A DNA stretch of 64,000 nt from Diadophis punctatus similis. Its lineage: Eukaryota; Chordata; Lepidosauria; Squamata; Dipsadidae. The stretch is taken from positions 992,001 through 1,056,000 of the forward strand of contig JALIGW010000059.1 in NCBI GenBank assembly GCA_023053685.1. The letters run 5' to 3'. Below, piece after piece: positions 47,901-60,990 of the stretch. The number at the start of each line of letters is the position of its first letter. The first letter of the stretch is position 1. The notes beneath the pieces are model-generated. The model made no database searches. It was not told the origin of the DNA and saw only the letters and a list, made by a program, of their open reading frames with translations. The translations under genes were made by a program, and so were the position numbers.

Positions 47901-49670
47901 CTGGAAAGCCAAATTCTCACACCATTTTCAGATCCGAGCTTTCCCTGACGAGTTAGCCCAAGCCGTATCATAGAATTTACCAATTCAGCCAGAAAACTTC
48001 ACTATTGACACAGAGCTCAGAAATGAAAAAGAAACAGATATTCCTGTTCCCTAGGGTCTGGAAAGCCAAATTCTCACACCATTTTTAGATCCGAGCTTTC
48101 CCTGACGAGTTAGCCCAAGACGTATCTCAGAATTTGACATAGAACTGAATTCAGCTAGAAAACTTCACTTTTGACGTAGAGCTCAGAAATGAAAAAGAAA
48201 CAGTTATTCCTGTTCCCTAGGGTCTCGAAAACCGAATTCTCACACCATTTTCAGATCCGAGCTTTCCCTGAGGAGTTAGCCCAAGCCGTATCATAGAATT
48301 TACCAATTCAGTCCGAAAACTTCACTTTTGACAGAGAGCTCAGAAATGAAAAAGAAACAGATATTCCTGTTCCCTAGGGTCTTGAAAGCCGAATTCTCAC
48401 ACCATTTTCAGATCCGAGCTTTCCCTGACGAGTTAGCCCAAGGCGTATCTCAGAATTTTCCATAGAACTGAATTCAGCCTGAAAACTTCACTTTTGACGC
48501 AGAGCTCAGAAATGAAAAAGAAACACATATTCCTGTTCCCTAGGGTCTGGAAAGCCGAATTCTCACACCATTTTCAGATCCGAGCTTTCCCTGAGGACTT
48601 AGCCCAACCCGTATCATGCAATTTACCTTAGGACTCAATTCAGCCCGATAACTTCACTTTTGACACAGAGCTCAGAAATGAAAAAGAAACACATATTCCT
48701 GTTCCCTAGGGTCTGGAAAACCGAATTCTCACACCATTTTCAGATCCGAGCTTTCCCTGACAAGATAGCCAAAGTCGTATCATAGAATTTACCAATTCAG
48801 CCAGAAAACTTCACTATTGACAGAGAGCTCAGAAATGAAAAAGAAACACATATTCCTGTTCCCTAGGGTCTCGAAAACCGAATTCTCACACCATTTTCAG
48901 ATCCGAGCTTTCCCTGAGGAGTTAGCCCAAGCCGTATCATAGAATTTACCAATTCAGCCAGAAAACTTCACTATTGACACAGAGCTCAGAAATGAAAAAG
49001 AAACAGATATTCCTGTTCCCTAGGGTCTGGAAAGCCGAATTCTCACACCATTTTCAGATCCGAGCTTTCCCTGACGAGTTAGCCCAAGGCGTATCTCAGA
49101 ATTTTCCATAGAACTGAATTCAGCCCGAAAACTTCACTTTTGACGCAGAGCTCAGAAATGAAAAAGAAACACATATTCCTGTTCCCTAGGGTCTGGAAAG
49201 CCGAATTCTCACACCATTTTCAGATACGAGCTTTCCCTGAGGAGTTAGCCCAACCCGTATCATAGAATTTACCTTAGGACTCAATTCAGCCCGAAAACTT
49301 CACTTTTGACACAGAGCTCAGAAATGAAAAAGAAACACATATTCATGCTCTCCAGAGTCTGGAAAGCCAAAATCTCCCACCATTTTCAGAACCGAGCTTT
49401 CCCTGAGGAGTTAGCCAAAGTCGTATTTTAGAATTTGCCTTGGGACTCAATTCAGCCCGAAAACTTCACTTTTGACACAGAGCTCAGAAATGAAAAAGAA
49501 ACAGTTATTCCTGTTTCCTATGGTCTGGAAAGCCAAATTCTCACACCATTTTCAGATCCGAGTTTTCCCTGACAAGATAGCCAAAGTCGTATCATAGAAT
49601 TTACCAATTCAGCCAGAAAACTTCACTATTGACAGAGAGCTCAGAAATGAAAAAGAAACAGTTATTCCTG
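47900..49670 (+). repeat. 1.9-kb block F, copy 1
   Basis: Bases about 48190-49670 match 50128-51608 at offset 1938 (six long plus six short monomers). Bases 47900-48180 match 49681-49961 at offset 1781. The step of 157 bp means copy 1 lacks one short monomer. A private change is TCTCCCACCATTTT near 49376. Confidence 0.8.
48170..48235 (+). other. Chimeric monomer marking a 157-bp deletion
   Basis: Here GACGTAGAGCTC leads into CAGTTATTCCTG and GGGTCTCGAAAACC. In block F copy 2 and elsewhere GACGTAGAGCTC is followed by AATACATATTCC, and the TCTCG form follows GACAGAGAGCTC. The two starts were joined within the shared GAGCTCAGAAATG, GAAAAAGAAA segment, removing one short monomer. Confidence 0.75.
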
Positions 49671-51900
49671 TTTCCTAGCGTCTGGAAAGCCAAATTCTCA
49701 CACCATTTTCAGATCCGAGCTTTCCCTGACGAGTTAGCCCAAGCCGTATCATAGAATTTACCAATTCAGCCAGAAAACTTCACTATTGACACAGAGCTCA
49801 GAAATGAAAAAGAAACAGATATTCCTGTTCCCTAGGGTCTGGAAAGCCAAATTCTCACACCATTTTTAGATCCGAGCTTTCCATGACGAGTTAGCCCAAG
49901 ACGTATCTCAGAATTTGACATAGAACGGAATTCAGCTAGAAAACTTCACTTTTGACGTAGAGCTCAGAAATGAAAAAGAAATACATATTCCTTTTCCCTA
50001 GGGTCTGGAAAACCGAATTCTCACACCATTTTCAGAACCGAGCTTTCCCTGACAAGATAGCCAAAGTCGTATCATAGAATTTACCAATTCAGCCAGAAAA
50101 CTTCACTATTGACAGAGAGCTCAGAAATGAAAAAGAAACAGTTATTCCTGTTCCCTAGGGTCTCGAAAACCGAATTCTCACACCATTTTCAGATCCGAGC
50201 TTTCCCTGAGGAGTTAGCCCAAGCCGTATCATAGAATTTACCAATTCAGTCCGAAAACTTCACTTTTGACAGAGAGCTCAGAAATGAAAAAGAAACAGAT
50301 ATTCCTGTTCCCTAGGGTCTTGAAAGCCGAATTCTCACACCATTTTCAGATCCGAGCTTTCCCTGACGAGTTAGCCCAAGGCGTATCTCAGAATTTTCCA
50401 TAGAACTGAATTCAGCCTGAAAACTTCACTTTTGACGCAGAGCTCAGAAATGAAAAAGAAACACATATTCCTGTTCCCTAGGGTCTGGAAAGCCGAATTC
50501 TCACACCATTTTCAGATCCGAGCTTTCCCTGAGGACTTAGCCCAACCCGTATCATGCAATTTACCTTAGGACTCAATTCAGCCCGATAACTTCACTTTTG
50601 ACACAGAGCTCAGAAATGAAAAAGAAACACATATTCCTGTTTCCTAGGGTCTGGAAAACCGAATTCTCACACCATTTTCAGATCCGAGCTTTCCCTGACA
50701 AGATAGCCAAAGTCGTATCATAGAATTTACCAATTCAGCCAGAAAACTTCACTATTGACAGAGAGCTCAGAAATGAAAAAGAAACACATATTCCTGTTCC
50801 CTAGGGTCTCGAAAACCGAATTCTCACACCATTTTCAGATCCGAGCTTTCCCTGAGGAGTTAGCCCAAGCCGTATCATAGAATTTACCAATTCAGCCAGA
50901 AAACTTCACTATTGACACAGAGCTCAGAAATGAAAAAGAAACAGATATTCCTGTTCCCTAGGGTCTGGAAAGCCGAATTCTCACACCATTTTCAGATCCG
51001 AGCTTTCCCTGACGAGTTAGCCCAAGGCGTATCTCAGAATTTTCCATAGAACTGAATTCAGCCCGAAAACTTCACTTTTGACGCAGAGCTCAGAAATGAA
51101 AAAGAAACACATATTCCTGTTCCCTAGGGTCTGGAAAGCCGAATTCTCACACCATTTTCAGATACGAGCTTTCCCTGAGGAGTTAGCCCAACCCGTATCA
51201 TAGAATTTACCTTAGGACTCAATTCAGCCCGAAAACTTCACTTTTGACACAGAGCTCAGAAATGAAAAAGAAACACATATTCATGCTCTCCAGAGTCTGG
51301 AAAGCCAAAATCTCACACCATTTTCAGAACCGAGCTTTCCCTGAGGAGTTAGCCAAAGTCGTATTTTAGAATTTGCCTTGGGACTCAATTCAGCCCGAAA
51401 ACTTCACTTTTGACACAGAGCTCAGAAATGAAAAAGAAACAGTTATTCCTGTTTCCTATGGTCTGGAAAGCCAAATTCTCACACCATTTTCAGATCCGAG
51501 TTTTCCCTGACAAGATAGCCAAAGTCGTATCATAGAATTTACCAATTCAGCCAGAAAACTTCACTATTGACAGAGAGCTCAGAAATGAAAAAGAAACAGT
51601 TATTCCTGTTCCCTAGGGTCTCGAAAACCGAATTCTCACACCATTTTCACATCCGAGCTTTCCCTGAGGAATTAGCCCAAGCCGTATCATAGAATTTACC
51701 AATTCAGTCCGAAAACTTCACTTTTGACACAGAGCTCAGAAATGAAAAAGAAATAGATATTCCTGTTCCCTAGGGTCTTGAAAGCCGAATTCTCACACCA
51801 TTTTCAGATCCGAGCTTTCCCTGACGAGTTAGCCCAAGGCGTATCTCAGAATTTTCCATAGAACTGAATTCAGCCCGAAAACTTCACTTTTGACGCAGAG
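49671..51900 (+). repeat. 1.9-kb block F, copy 2
   Basis: This is the fuller copy of block F, retaining the GACGTAGAG monomer at about 49956-50110. Its left edge, near 49671, is a TTTCCTAGCG, TCTGGAAAGCC hybrid. Private changes are CTTTCCATGACGAG near 49880, ATAGAACGGAATTC near 49920 and TTTTCACATCCG near 51645. It then runs into GTCTTGAAAG and a copy with GAAATTAAAAAG near 51907. Confidence 0.78.
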
Positions 51901-52049
51901 CTCAGAAATTAAAAAGAAACACATATTCCTGTTCCCTAGGGTCTGGAAAGCCGAATTCTCACACCATTTTCAGATCCGAGCTTTCCCTGAGGAGTTAGCC
52001 CAACCCGTATCATACAATTTACCTTAGGACTCAATTCAGCCCGAAAACT

Positions 52050-55000
52050 TCACTTTTGACACAGAGCTCAGAAATGAAAAAGAAACACATATTCCTGTTT
52101 CCTAGGGTCTGGAAAACCGAATTCTCACACCATTTTCAGATCCGAGCTTTCCCTGACAAGATAGCCAAAGTCGTATCATAGAATTTACCAATTCAGCCAG
52201 AAAACTTCACTATTGACAGAGAGCTCAGAAATGAAAAAGAAACAGTTATTCCTGTTCCCTAGGGTCTCGAAAACCGAATTCTCACACCATTTTCAGATCC
52301 GAGCTTTCCCTGAGGAGTTAGCCCAAGCCGTATCATAGAATTTACCAATTCAGTCCGAAAACTTCACTTTTGACACAGAGCTCAGAAATGAAAAAGAAAC
52401 AGATATTCCTGTTCCCTAGGGTCTGGAAAGCCGAATTCTCACACCATTTTCAGATCCGAGCTTTCCCTGACGAGTTAGCCCAAGGCTTATCTCAGAATTT
52501 TCCATAGAACTGAATTCAGCCCGAAAACTTCACTTTTGACGCAGAGCTCAGAAATGAAAAATAAACACATATTCCTGTTCCCTAGGGTCTGGAAAGCCGA
52601 ATTCTCACACCATTTTCAGATACGAGCTTTCCCTGAGGAGTTAGCCCAACCCGTATCATAGAATTTACCTTAGGACTCAATTCAGCCCGAAAACTTCACT
52701 TTTGACACAGAGCTCAGAAATGAAAAAGAAACTCATATTCCGGTTCCCTAGCGTCTGGAAAGCCTAATCCTCACGCCATTTTCAGATCCGAGCTTTCCCT
52801 GAGGAGTTAGCCCAAGCCGTATCATAGAATTTACCAATTCAGCCAGAAAACTTCACTTTTGACACAGAGCTCAGAAATGAAAAAGAAACAGATATTCCTG
52901 TTCCCTAGGGTCTGGAAAGCTGAATTCTCACACCATTTTCAGAACCGAGCTTTCCCTGAGGAGTTAGCCAAAGTCGTATTTTAGAATTTGCCTTGGGACT
53001 CAATTCAGCCTGAAAACTTCACTTTTGACACAGAGCTCAGAAATGAAAAAGAAACAGTTATTCCTGTTTCCTATGGTCTGGAAAGCCAAATTCTCACACC
53101 ATTTTCAGATCCGAGCTTTCCCTGACGAGTTAGCCCAAGCCGTATCATAGAATTTACCAATTCAGCCAGAAAACTTCACTATTGACACAGAGCTCAGAAA
53201 TGAAAAAGAAACAGATATTCCTGTTCCCTAGGGTCTGGAAAGCCAAATTCTCACACCATTTTCAGATCCGAGCTTTCCCTTAGGAGTTAGCCCAACCCGT
53301 ATCATACAATTTACCTTAGGACTCAATTCAGCCCGAAAACTTCACTTTTGACACAGAGTTCAGAAATGAAAAAGAAACACATATTCATGCTCTCCAGGGT
53401 CTGGAAAGCCAAAATCTCACACCATTTTCAGAACCGAGCTTTCCCTGAGGAGTTAGCCAAAGTCGTATTTTAGAATTTGCCTTGGGACTCAATTCAGCCC
53501 GAAAACTTCACTTTTGACACAGAGCTCAGAAATGAAAAAGAAACAGTTATTCCTGTTTCCTATGGTCTGGAAAGCCAAATTCTCACACCATTTTCAGATC
53601 CGAGCTTTCCCTGACGAGTTAGCCCAAGCCGTATCATAGAATTTACCAATTCAGCCAGAAAACTTCACTATTGACACAGAGCTCAGAAATGAAAAAGAAA
53701 CAGATATTCCTGTTCCCTAGGGTCTGGAAAGCCGAATTCTCACACCATTTTCAGATCCGAGCTTTTCCTGAGGAGTTAGCCCAACCCGTATCATGCAATT
53801 TACCTTAGGACTCAATTCAGCCCGATAACTTCACTTTTAACACAGAGCTCAGAAATGAAAAAGAAACACATATTCCTGTTTCCTAGGGTCTGGAAAACCG
53901 AATTCTCACACCATTTTCAGATCCGAGCTTTCCCTGACAAGATAGCCAAAGTCGTATCATAGAATTTACCAATTCAGCCAGAAAACTTCACTATTGACAG
54001 AGAGCTCAGAAATGAAAAAGAAACACATATTCCTCTTCCCTAGGGTCTCAAAAACCGAATTCTCACACCATTTTCAGATCCGAGCTTTCCCTGAGGAGTT
54101 AGCCCAAGCCGTATCATAGAATTTACCAATTCAGCCAGAAAACTTCACTATTGACACAGAGCTCAGAAATGAAAAAGAAACAGATATTCCTGTTCCCTAG
54201 GGTCTGGAAAGCCGAATTCTCACACCATTTTCAGATCCGAGCTTTCCCTGACGAGTTAGCCCAAGGCTTATCTCAGAATTTTCCATAGAACTGAATTCAG
54301 CCCGAAAACTTCACTTTTGACGCAGAGCTCAGAAATGAAAAATAAACACATATTCCTGTTCCCTAGGGTCTGGAAAGCCGAATTCTCACACCATTTTCAG
54401 ATCCGAGCTTTCCCTGAGGAGTTAGCCCAACCCGTATCATAGAATTTACCTTAGGACTCAATTCAGCCCGAAAACTTCACTTTTGACACAGAGCTCAGAA
54501 ATGAAAAAGAAACTCATTTTCCGGTTCCCTAGCGTCTGGAAAGCCTAATTCTCACGCCATTTTCAGATCCGAGCTTTCCCTGAGGAGTTAGCCCAAGCCG
54601 TATCATAGAATTTACCAATTCAGCCAGAAAACTTCACTTTTGACACAGAGTTCAGAAATGAAAAAGAAACAGATATTCCTGTTCCCTAGGGTCTGGAAAG
54701 CTGAATTCTCACACCATTTTCAGAACCGAGCTTTCCCTGAGGAGTTAGCCAAAGTCGTATTTTAGAATTTGCCTTGGGACTCAATTCAGCCCGAAAACGT
54801 CACTTTTGACACAGAGCTCAGAAATGAAAAAGAAACAGTTATTCCTGTTTCTTATGGTCTGGAAAGCCAAATTCTCACACCATTTTCAGATCCGAGCTTT
54901 CCCTGACGAGTTAGCCCAAGCCGTATCATAAAATTTACCAATTCAGCCAGAAAACTTCACTATTGACACAGAGCTCAGAAATGAAAAAGAAACAGATATT

Positions 55001-55380
55001 CCTGTTCCCTAGGGTCTGGAAAGCCAAATTCTCACACCATTTTCAGATCCGAGCTTTCCCTGAGGAGTTAGCCCAACCCGTATCATACAATTTACCTTAG
55101 GACTCAATTCAGCCCGAAAACTTCACTTTTGACACAGAGCTCAGAAATGAAAAAGAAACACATATTCATGCTCTCCAGAGTCTGGAAAGCCAAAATCTCA
55201 CACCATTTTCAGAACCGAGCTTTCCCTGAGGAGTTAGCCAAAGTCGTATTTTAGAATTTGCCATGGGACTCAATTCAGCCCGAAAACTTCACTTTTGACA
55301 CAGAGCTCAGAAATGAAAAAGAAACAGTTATTCCTGTTTCCTATGGTCTGGAAAGCCAAATTCTCACACCATTTTCAGAT
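52050..55380 (+). repeat. 1781-bp-offset duplication of an eleven-monomer block
   Basis: Bases 52050-53600 align with 53830-55380 at offset 1781 (six long plus five short). Both copies share rare changes: CCAAGGCTTATC (near 52484 and 54265), GAAAAATAAACAC (near 52556 and 54337), and GAAACTCAT followed by CCGGTTCCC (near 52730 and 54511). Copies differ at several bases, for example GAAAACGTCAC near 54795 and TTTCTTATGG near 54848 in copy 2 only. This duplication is older than the perfect ones. Confidence 0.8.
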
Positions 55381-57600
55381 CCGAGCTTTCCCTGACAAGA
55401 TAGCCAAAGTCGTATCATAGAATTTACCAATTCAGCCAGAAAACTTCACTATTGACAGAGAGCTCAGAAATGAAAAAGAAACAGTTATTCCTGTTCCCTA
55501 GGGTCTCGAAAACCGAATTCTCACACCATTTTCAGATCCGAGTTTTCCCTGAGGAATTAGCCCAAGCCGTATCATAGAATTTACCAATTCAGTCCGAAAA
55601 CTTCACTTTTGACACAGAGCTCAGAAATGAAAAAGAAACACATATTCCTGTTCCCTAGGGTCTGGAATCCGAATTCTCACACCATTTTCAGATACGAGCT
55701 TTCCCTGAGGAGTTAGCCCAACCCGTATCATAGAATTTACCTTAGGACTCAATTCAGCCCGAAAACTTCACTTTTGACACAGAGCTCAGAAATGAAAAAG
55801 AAACACATAATCCTGTTTCCTAGGGTCTGGAAAACCGAATTCTCACACCATTTTCAGATCCGAGCTATCCCTGACAAGATAGCCAAAGTCGTATCATAGA
55901 ATTTACCAATTCAGCCAGAAAATTTCAATATTGACAGAGAGCTCAGAAATGAAAAAGAAACACATATTCCTGTTCCCTAGGGTCTCGAAAACCGAATTCT
56001 CACACCATTTCCAGATCCGAGATTTCCCTGAGGAGTTAGCCCAAGCCGTATCATAGAATTTTCCATAGAACTGAATTCAGCCCGAAAACTTCACTTTTGA
56101 CGCAGAGCTCAGAAATGAAAAAGAAACACATATTCCTGTTCCCTAGGGTCTGGAAGCCGAATTCTCACACCATTTTCAGATACGAGCTTTCCCTGAGGAG
56201 TTAGCCCAACTCGTATCATTGAATTTACCTTAGGACTCAATTCAGCCCGAAAACTTCACTTTTGACACAGAGCTCAGAAATGAAAAAGAAACACATATTC
56301 CTGTTCCCTAGCGTCTGGAAAGCCTAATTCTCACGCCATTTTCAGATCCGAGCTTTCCCTGAGGAGTTAGCCCAAGCCGTATCATAGAATTTAACAATTC
56401 AGCCAGAAAACTTCACTATTGACACAGAGCTCAGAAATGAAAAAGAAACAGATATACCTGTTCCCTAGGGTCTGGAAGCCGAATTCTCACACCATTTTCA
56501 GATCCGAGCTTTCCCTGACGAGTTAGCCCAAGGCGTATCTCAGAATTTTCCATAGAACTGAATTCAGCCCGAAAACTTCACTTTTGACGCAGAGCTCAGA
56601 AATGAAAAAGAAACACATATTCCTGTTCCCTAGGGTGTGGAAGCCAAATTCTCACACCATTTTCAGATCCGAGCTTTCCCTGACGAGTTAGCCCAAGGCG
56701 TATCTCAGAATTTTCCATAGAACTGAATTCAGCCCGAAAACTTCACTTTTGACGCAAAGCTCAGAAATGAAAAAGAAACACATATTTCTGTTCCCTAGGG
56801 TCTGGAAGCCGAATTCTCACACCATTTTCAGATACGAGCTTTCCCTGAGGAGTTAGCCCAACCTGTATCATAGAATTTACCTTAGGACTCAATTCAGCCC
56901 AAAAAACTTCACTTTTGACACAGAGCTCAGAAATGAAAAAGAAACACATAATCCTGTTTCCTAGGGTCTGGAAAACCGAATTCTCACACCATTTTCAGAT
57001 CCGAACTTTCCCTGACAAGATAGCCAAAGTCGTATCATAGAATTTACCAATTCAGCCAGAAAACTTCAATATTGACAGAGAGCTCAGAAATGAAAAAGAA
57101 ACAGTTATTCCTGTTCCCTAGGGTCTCGAAAACCGAATTCTCACACCATTTTCAGATCCGAGCTTTCCCTGAGGAGTTAGCCCAAGCCGTATCATAGAAT
57201 TTACCAATTCAGTCCGAAAACTTCACTTTTGACACAGAGCTCAGAAATGAAAAAGAAACAGATATTCCTGTTCCCTAGGGTCTTGAAAGCTGAATTCTCA
57301 CACCATTTTCAGATCCGAGCTTTCCCTGACGAGTTAGCCCAAGGCGTATCTCAGAATTTTCCATAGAACTGAATTCAGCCCGAAAACTTCACTTTTGATG
57401 CAGAGCTCAGAAATGAAAAAGAAACACATATTCCTGTTCCCTAGGGTCTGGAAAGCTGAATTCTCACACCATTTTCAGAACCGAGCTTTCCCTGAGGAGT
57501 TAGCCAAAGTCGTATTTTAGAATTTGCCTTGGGACTCAATTCAGCCCGAAAACGTCAATTTTGACACAGAGCTCAGAAATGAAAAAGAAACAGTTATTCC
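55380..57600 (+). repeat. Diverged monomer region with 1141-bp internal repeat
   Basis: CACATAATCCTG at about 55804 recurs at about 56945, offset 1141. That equals five long plus two short monomers minus three; the minus three is explained by four GGTCTGGAAGCC-type deletions (near 56155, 56474, 56638 and 56803) and one extra A in GCCCAAAAAACTTC near 56900. Private changes include GGAATCCGAATTC near 55665, CGAGCTATCC near 55864, TTTCCAGATCC near 56010 and GGGTGTGG near 56635. Confidence 0.75.
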
Positions 57601-58440
57601 TGTTTCTTATGGTCTGGAAAGCCAAATTCTCACACCATTTTCAGATCCGAGCTTTCCCTGACGAGTTAGCCCAAGCCGTATCATAGAATTTACCAATTCA
57701 GCCAGAAAACTTCACTATTGACACAGAGCTCAGAAATGAAAAAGAAACAGATATTCCTGTTCCCTAGGGTCTGGAAAGCCAAATTCTCACACCATTTTCA
57801 GATCCGAGCTTTCCCTTAGGAGTTAGCCCAACCCGTATCATACAATTTACCTTAGGACTCAATTCAGCCCGAAAACTTCACTTTTGACACAGAGCTCAGA
57901 AATGAAAAAGAAACACATATTCATGCTCTCCAGAGTCTGGAAAGCCAAAATCTCACACCATTTTCAGAACCGAGCTTTCCCTGAGGAGTTAGCCAAAGTC
58001 GTATTTTAGAATTTGCCTTGGGACTCAATTCAGCCCGAAAACTTCACTTTTGACACAGAGCTCAGAAATGAAAAAGAAACAGTTATTCCTGTTTCCTATG
58101 GTCTGGAAAGCCAAATTCTCACACCATTTTCAGATCCGAGCTTTCCCTGACAAGATAGCCAAAGTCGTATCATAGAATTTACCAATTCAGCCAGAAAACT
58201 TCACTATTGACAGAGAGCTCAGAAATGAAAAAGAAACAGTTATTCCTGTTCCCTAGGGTCTCGAAAACCGAATTCTCACACCATTTTCAGATCCGAGCTT
58301 TCCCTGAGGAATTAGCCCAAGCCGTATCATAGAATTTACCAATTCAGTCCGAAAACTTCACTTTTGACACAGAGCTCAGAAATGAAAAAGAAATAGATAT
58401 TCCTGTTCCCTAGGGTCTTGAAAGCCGAATTCTCACACCA
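57600..58440 (+). repeat. 0.85-kb block also found at 60.98-61.83 kb
   Basis: This matches 60990-61830 at offset 3391. Shared rare markers are CCCTTAGGAGTTAGCC (near 57815 and 61206) and GAAATAGATATTCC (near 58392 and 61783). The TTAGGAG form is also near 53280 and 62340. AATAGATATT is also near 51753, 62917 and 63397. Confidence 0.75.
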
Positions 58441-58609
58441 TTTTCAGATCCGAGCTATCCCTGACAAGATAGCCAAAGTCGTATCATAGAATTTACCAAT
58501 TCAGCCAGAAAACTTCACTATTGACAGAGAGCTCAGAAATGAAAAAGAAACACATATTCCTGTTCCCTAGGGTCTCGAAAACCGAATTCTCACACCATTT
58601 TCAGATCCG

Positions 58610-59220
58610 AGATTTCCCTGAGGAGTTAGCCCAACCCGTATCATAGAATTTACCAATTCAGCCAGAAAACTTCACTATTGACACAGAGCTCAGAAATGAA
58701 AAAGAAACAGATGTACCTGTTCCCTAGGGTCTGGAAGCCGAATTCTCACACCATTTTCAGATCCGAGCTTTCCCTGACGAGTTAGCCCAAGGCGTATCTC
58801 AGAATTTTCCATAGAACTGAATTCAGCCCGAAAACTTCACTTTTGACGCAGAGCTCAGAAATGAAAAAGAAACACATATTCCTGTTCCCTAGGGTCTGGA
58901 AGCCGAATTCTCACACCATTTTCAGATACGAGCTTTCCCTGAGGAGTTAGCCCAACCCGTATCATAGAATTTACCAATTCAGCCAGAAAACTTCACTATT
59001 GACACAGAGCTCAGAAATGAAAAAGAAACAGATGTACCTGTTCCCTAGGGTCTGGAAGCCGAATTCTCACACCATTTTCAGATCCGAGCTTTCCCTGACG
59101 AGTTAGCCCAAGGCGTATCTCAGAATTTTCCATAGAACTGAATTCAGCCCGAAAACTTCACTTTTGACCCAGAGCTCAGAAATGAAAAAGAAACACATAT
59201 TCCTGTTCCCTAGGGTCTGG
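58610..59220 (+). repeat. Tandem duplication of a 321-bp two-monomer unit
   Basis: CAGATGTACCTG at about 58708 recurs at 59029, offset 321. That is one long and one short monomer, each lacking one A in GGTCTGGAAGCC (166+157-2). The copies differ at GACGCAGAG versus GACCCAGAG near 59166. It is the smallest clear duplication in the window. Confidence 0.82.
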
Positions 59221-60990
59221 AAGCCAAATTCTCACACCATTTTCAGATCCGAGCTTTCCCTGACGAGTTAGCCCAAGGCGTATCTCAGAATTTTCCATAG
59301 AACTGAATTCAGCCCGAAAACTTCACTTTTGACGCAAAGCTCAGAAATGAAAAAGAAACACATATTCCTGTTCCCTAGGGTCTGGAAGCCGAATTCTCAC
59401 ACCATTTTCAGATACGAGCTTTCCCTGAGGAGTTAGCCCAACCCGTATCATAGAATTTACCTTAGGACTCAATTCAGCCCGAAAACTTCACTTTTGACAC
59501 AGAGCTCAGAAATGAAAAAGAAACACATATTCCTGTTTCCTAGGGTCTGGAAAACCGAATTCTCACACCATTTTCAGATCCGAGCTTTCCCTGACAAGAT
59601 AGCCAAAGTCGTATCATAGAATTTACCAATTCAGCCAGAAAACTTCACTATTGACAGAGAGCTCAGAAATGAAAAAGAAACAGTTATTCCTGTTCCCTAG
59701 GGTCTCGAAAACCGAATTCTCACACCATTTTCAGATCCGAGCTTTCCCTGAGGAGTTAGCCCAAGCCGTATCATAGAATTTACCAATTCAGTCCGAAAAC
59801 TTCACTTTTGACACAGAGCTCAGAACTGAAAAAGAAACAGATATTCCTGTTCCCTAGGGTCTTGAAAGCCGAATTCTCACACCATTTTCAGATCCGAGCT
59901 TTCCCTGACGAGTTAGCCCAAGGCGTATCTCAGAATTTTCCATAGAACTGAATTCAGCCCGAAAACTTCACTTTTGATGCAGAGCTCAGAAATGAAAAAG
60001 AAACACATATTCCTGTTCCCTAGCGTCTGGAAAGCCGAATTCTCACATCATTTTCAGATCCGAGCTTTCCCTGAGGAGTTAGCCCAACCCGTATCATTGA
60101 ATTTACCTTAGGACTCAATTCAGCCCGAAAACTTCACTTTTGACACAGAGCTCAGAAATGAAAAAGAAACACATATTCCTGTTCCCTAGCGTCTGGAAAG
60201 CCTAATTCTCACGCCATTTTCAGATCCGAGCTTTCCCTGAGGAGTTAGCCCAACCCGTATCATTGAATTTACCTTAGGACTCAATTCAGCCCGAAAACTT
60301 CACTTTTGACACAGAGCTCAGAAATGAAAAAGAAACACATATTCATGCTCTCCAGGGTCTGGAAATCCAAAATCTCACACCATTTTCAGAAGCGAGCTTT
60401 CCCTGAGGAGTTAGCCAAAGTCGTATTTTAGAATTTGCCTTGGGACTCAATTCAGCCCGAAAACTTCACTTTTGACACAGAGCTCAGAAATGAAAAAGAA
60501 ACAGTTATTCCTGTTTCCTATGGTCTGGAAAGCCAAATTCTCACACCATTTTCAGATCCGAGCTTTCCCTGACGAGTTAGCCCAAGCCGTATCATAGAAT
60601 TTACCAATTCAGCCAGAAAACTTCACTATTGACACAGAGCTCAGAAATGAAAAAGAAACAGATATTCCTGTTCCCTAGGGTCTGGAAAGCCAAATTCTCA
60701 CACCATTTTTAGATCTGAGCTTTCCCTGACGAGTTAGCCCAAGACGTATCTCAGAATTTGCCATAGAACTGAATTCAGCTAGAAAACTTCACTTTTGACG
60801 TAGAGCTCAGAAATGAAAAAGAAATACATATTCCTTTTCCCTAGGGTCTGGAAAACCGAATTCTCACACCATTTTCAGAACCGAGCTTTCCCTGACAAGA
60901 TATCCAAAGTCGTATCATAGAATTTACCAATTCAGCCAGAAAACTTCACTATTGACAGAGAGCTCAGAAATGAAAAAGAAACAGTTATTC
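59220..60990 (+). repeat. Satellite monomers, block A-like then GACGTAGAG-type
   Basis: Two further GGTCTGGAAGCC monomers (59215 and 59381) are followed by TCTCG, GTCTTGAAAG, GATGCA/CATCATTTT and CCTAATTC copies as in block A. After these come a CATGCTCTCC copy with GGAAATCCAAAATC and AGAAGCGAGC (near 60390), and a GACGTAGAG monomer near 60800. A private GATATCCAAAG occurs near 60899. I see nothing else in it. Confidence 0.75.

Noticed and set aside
56761..56949. 62-codon open frame on the minus strand
   Set aside because: It lies wholly inside the array, starts and ends in the same monomer segment (CFFFISELC / FLFHF) and depends on local indels near 56803 and 56900. It is a chance reading.
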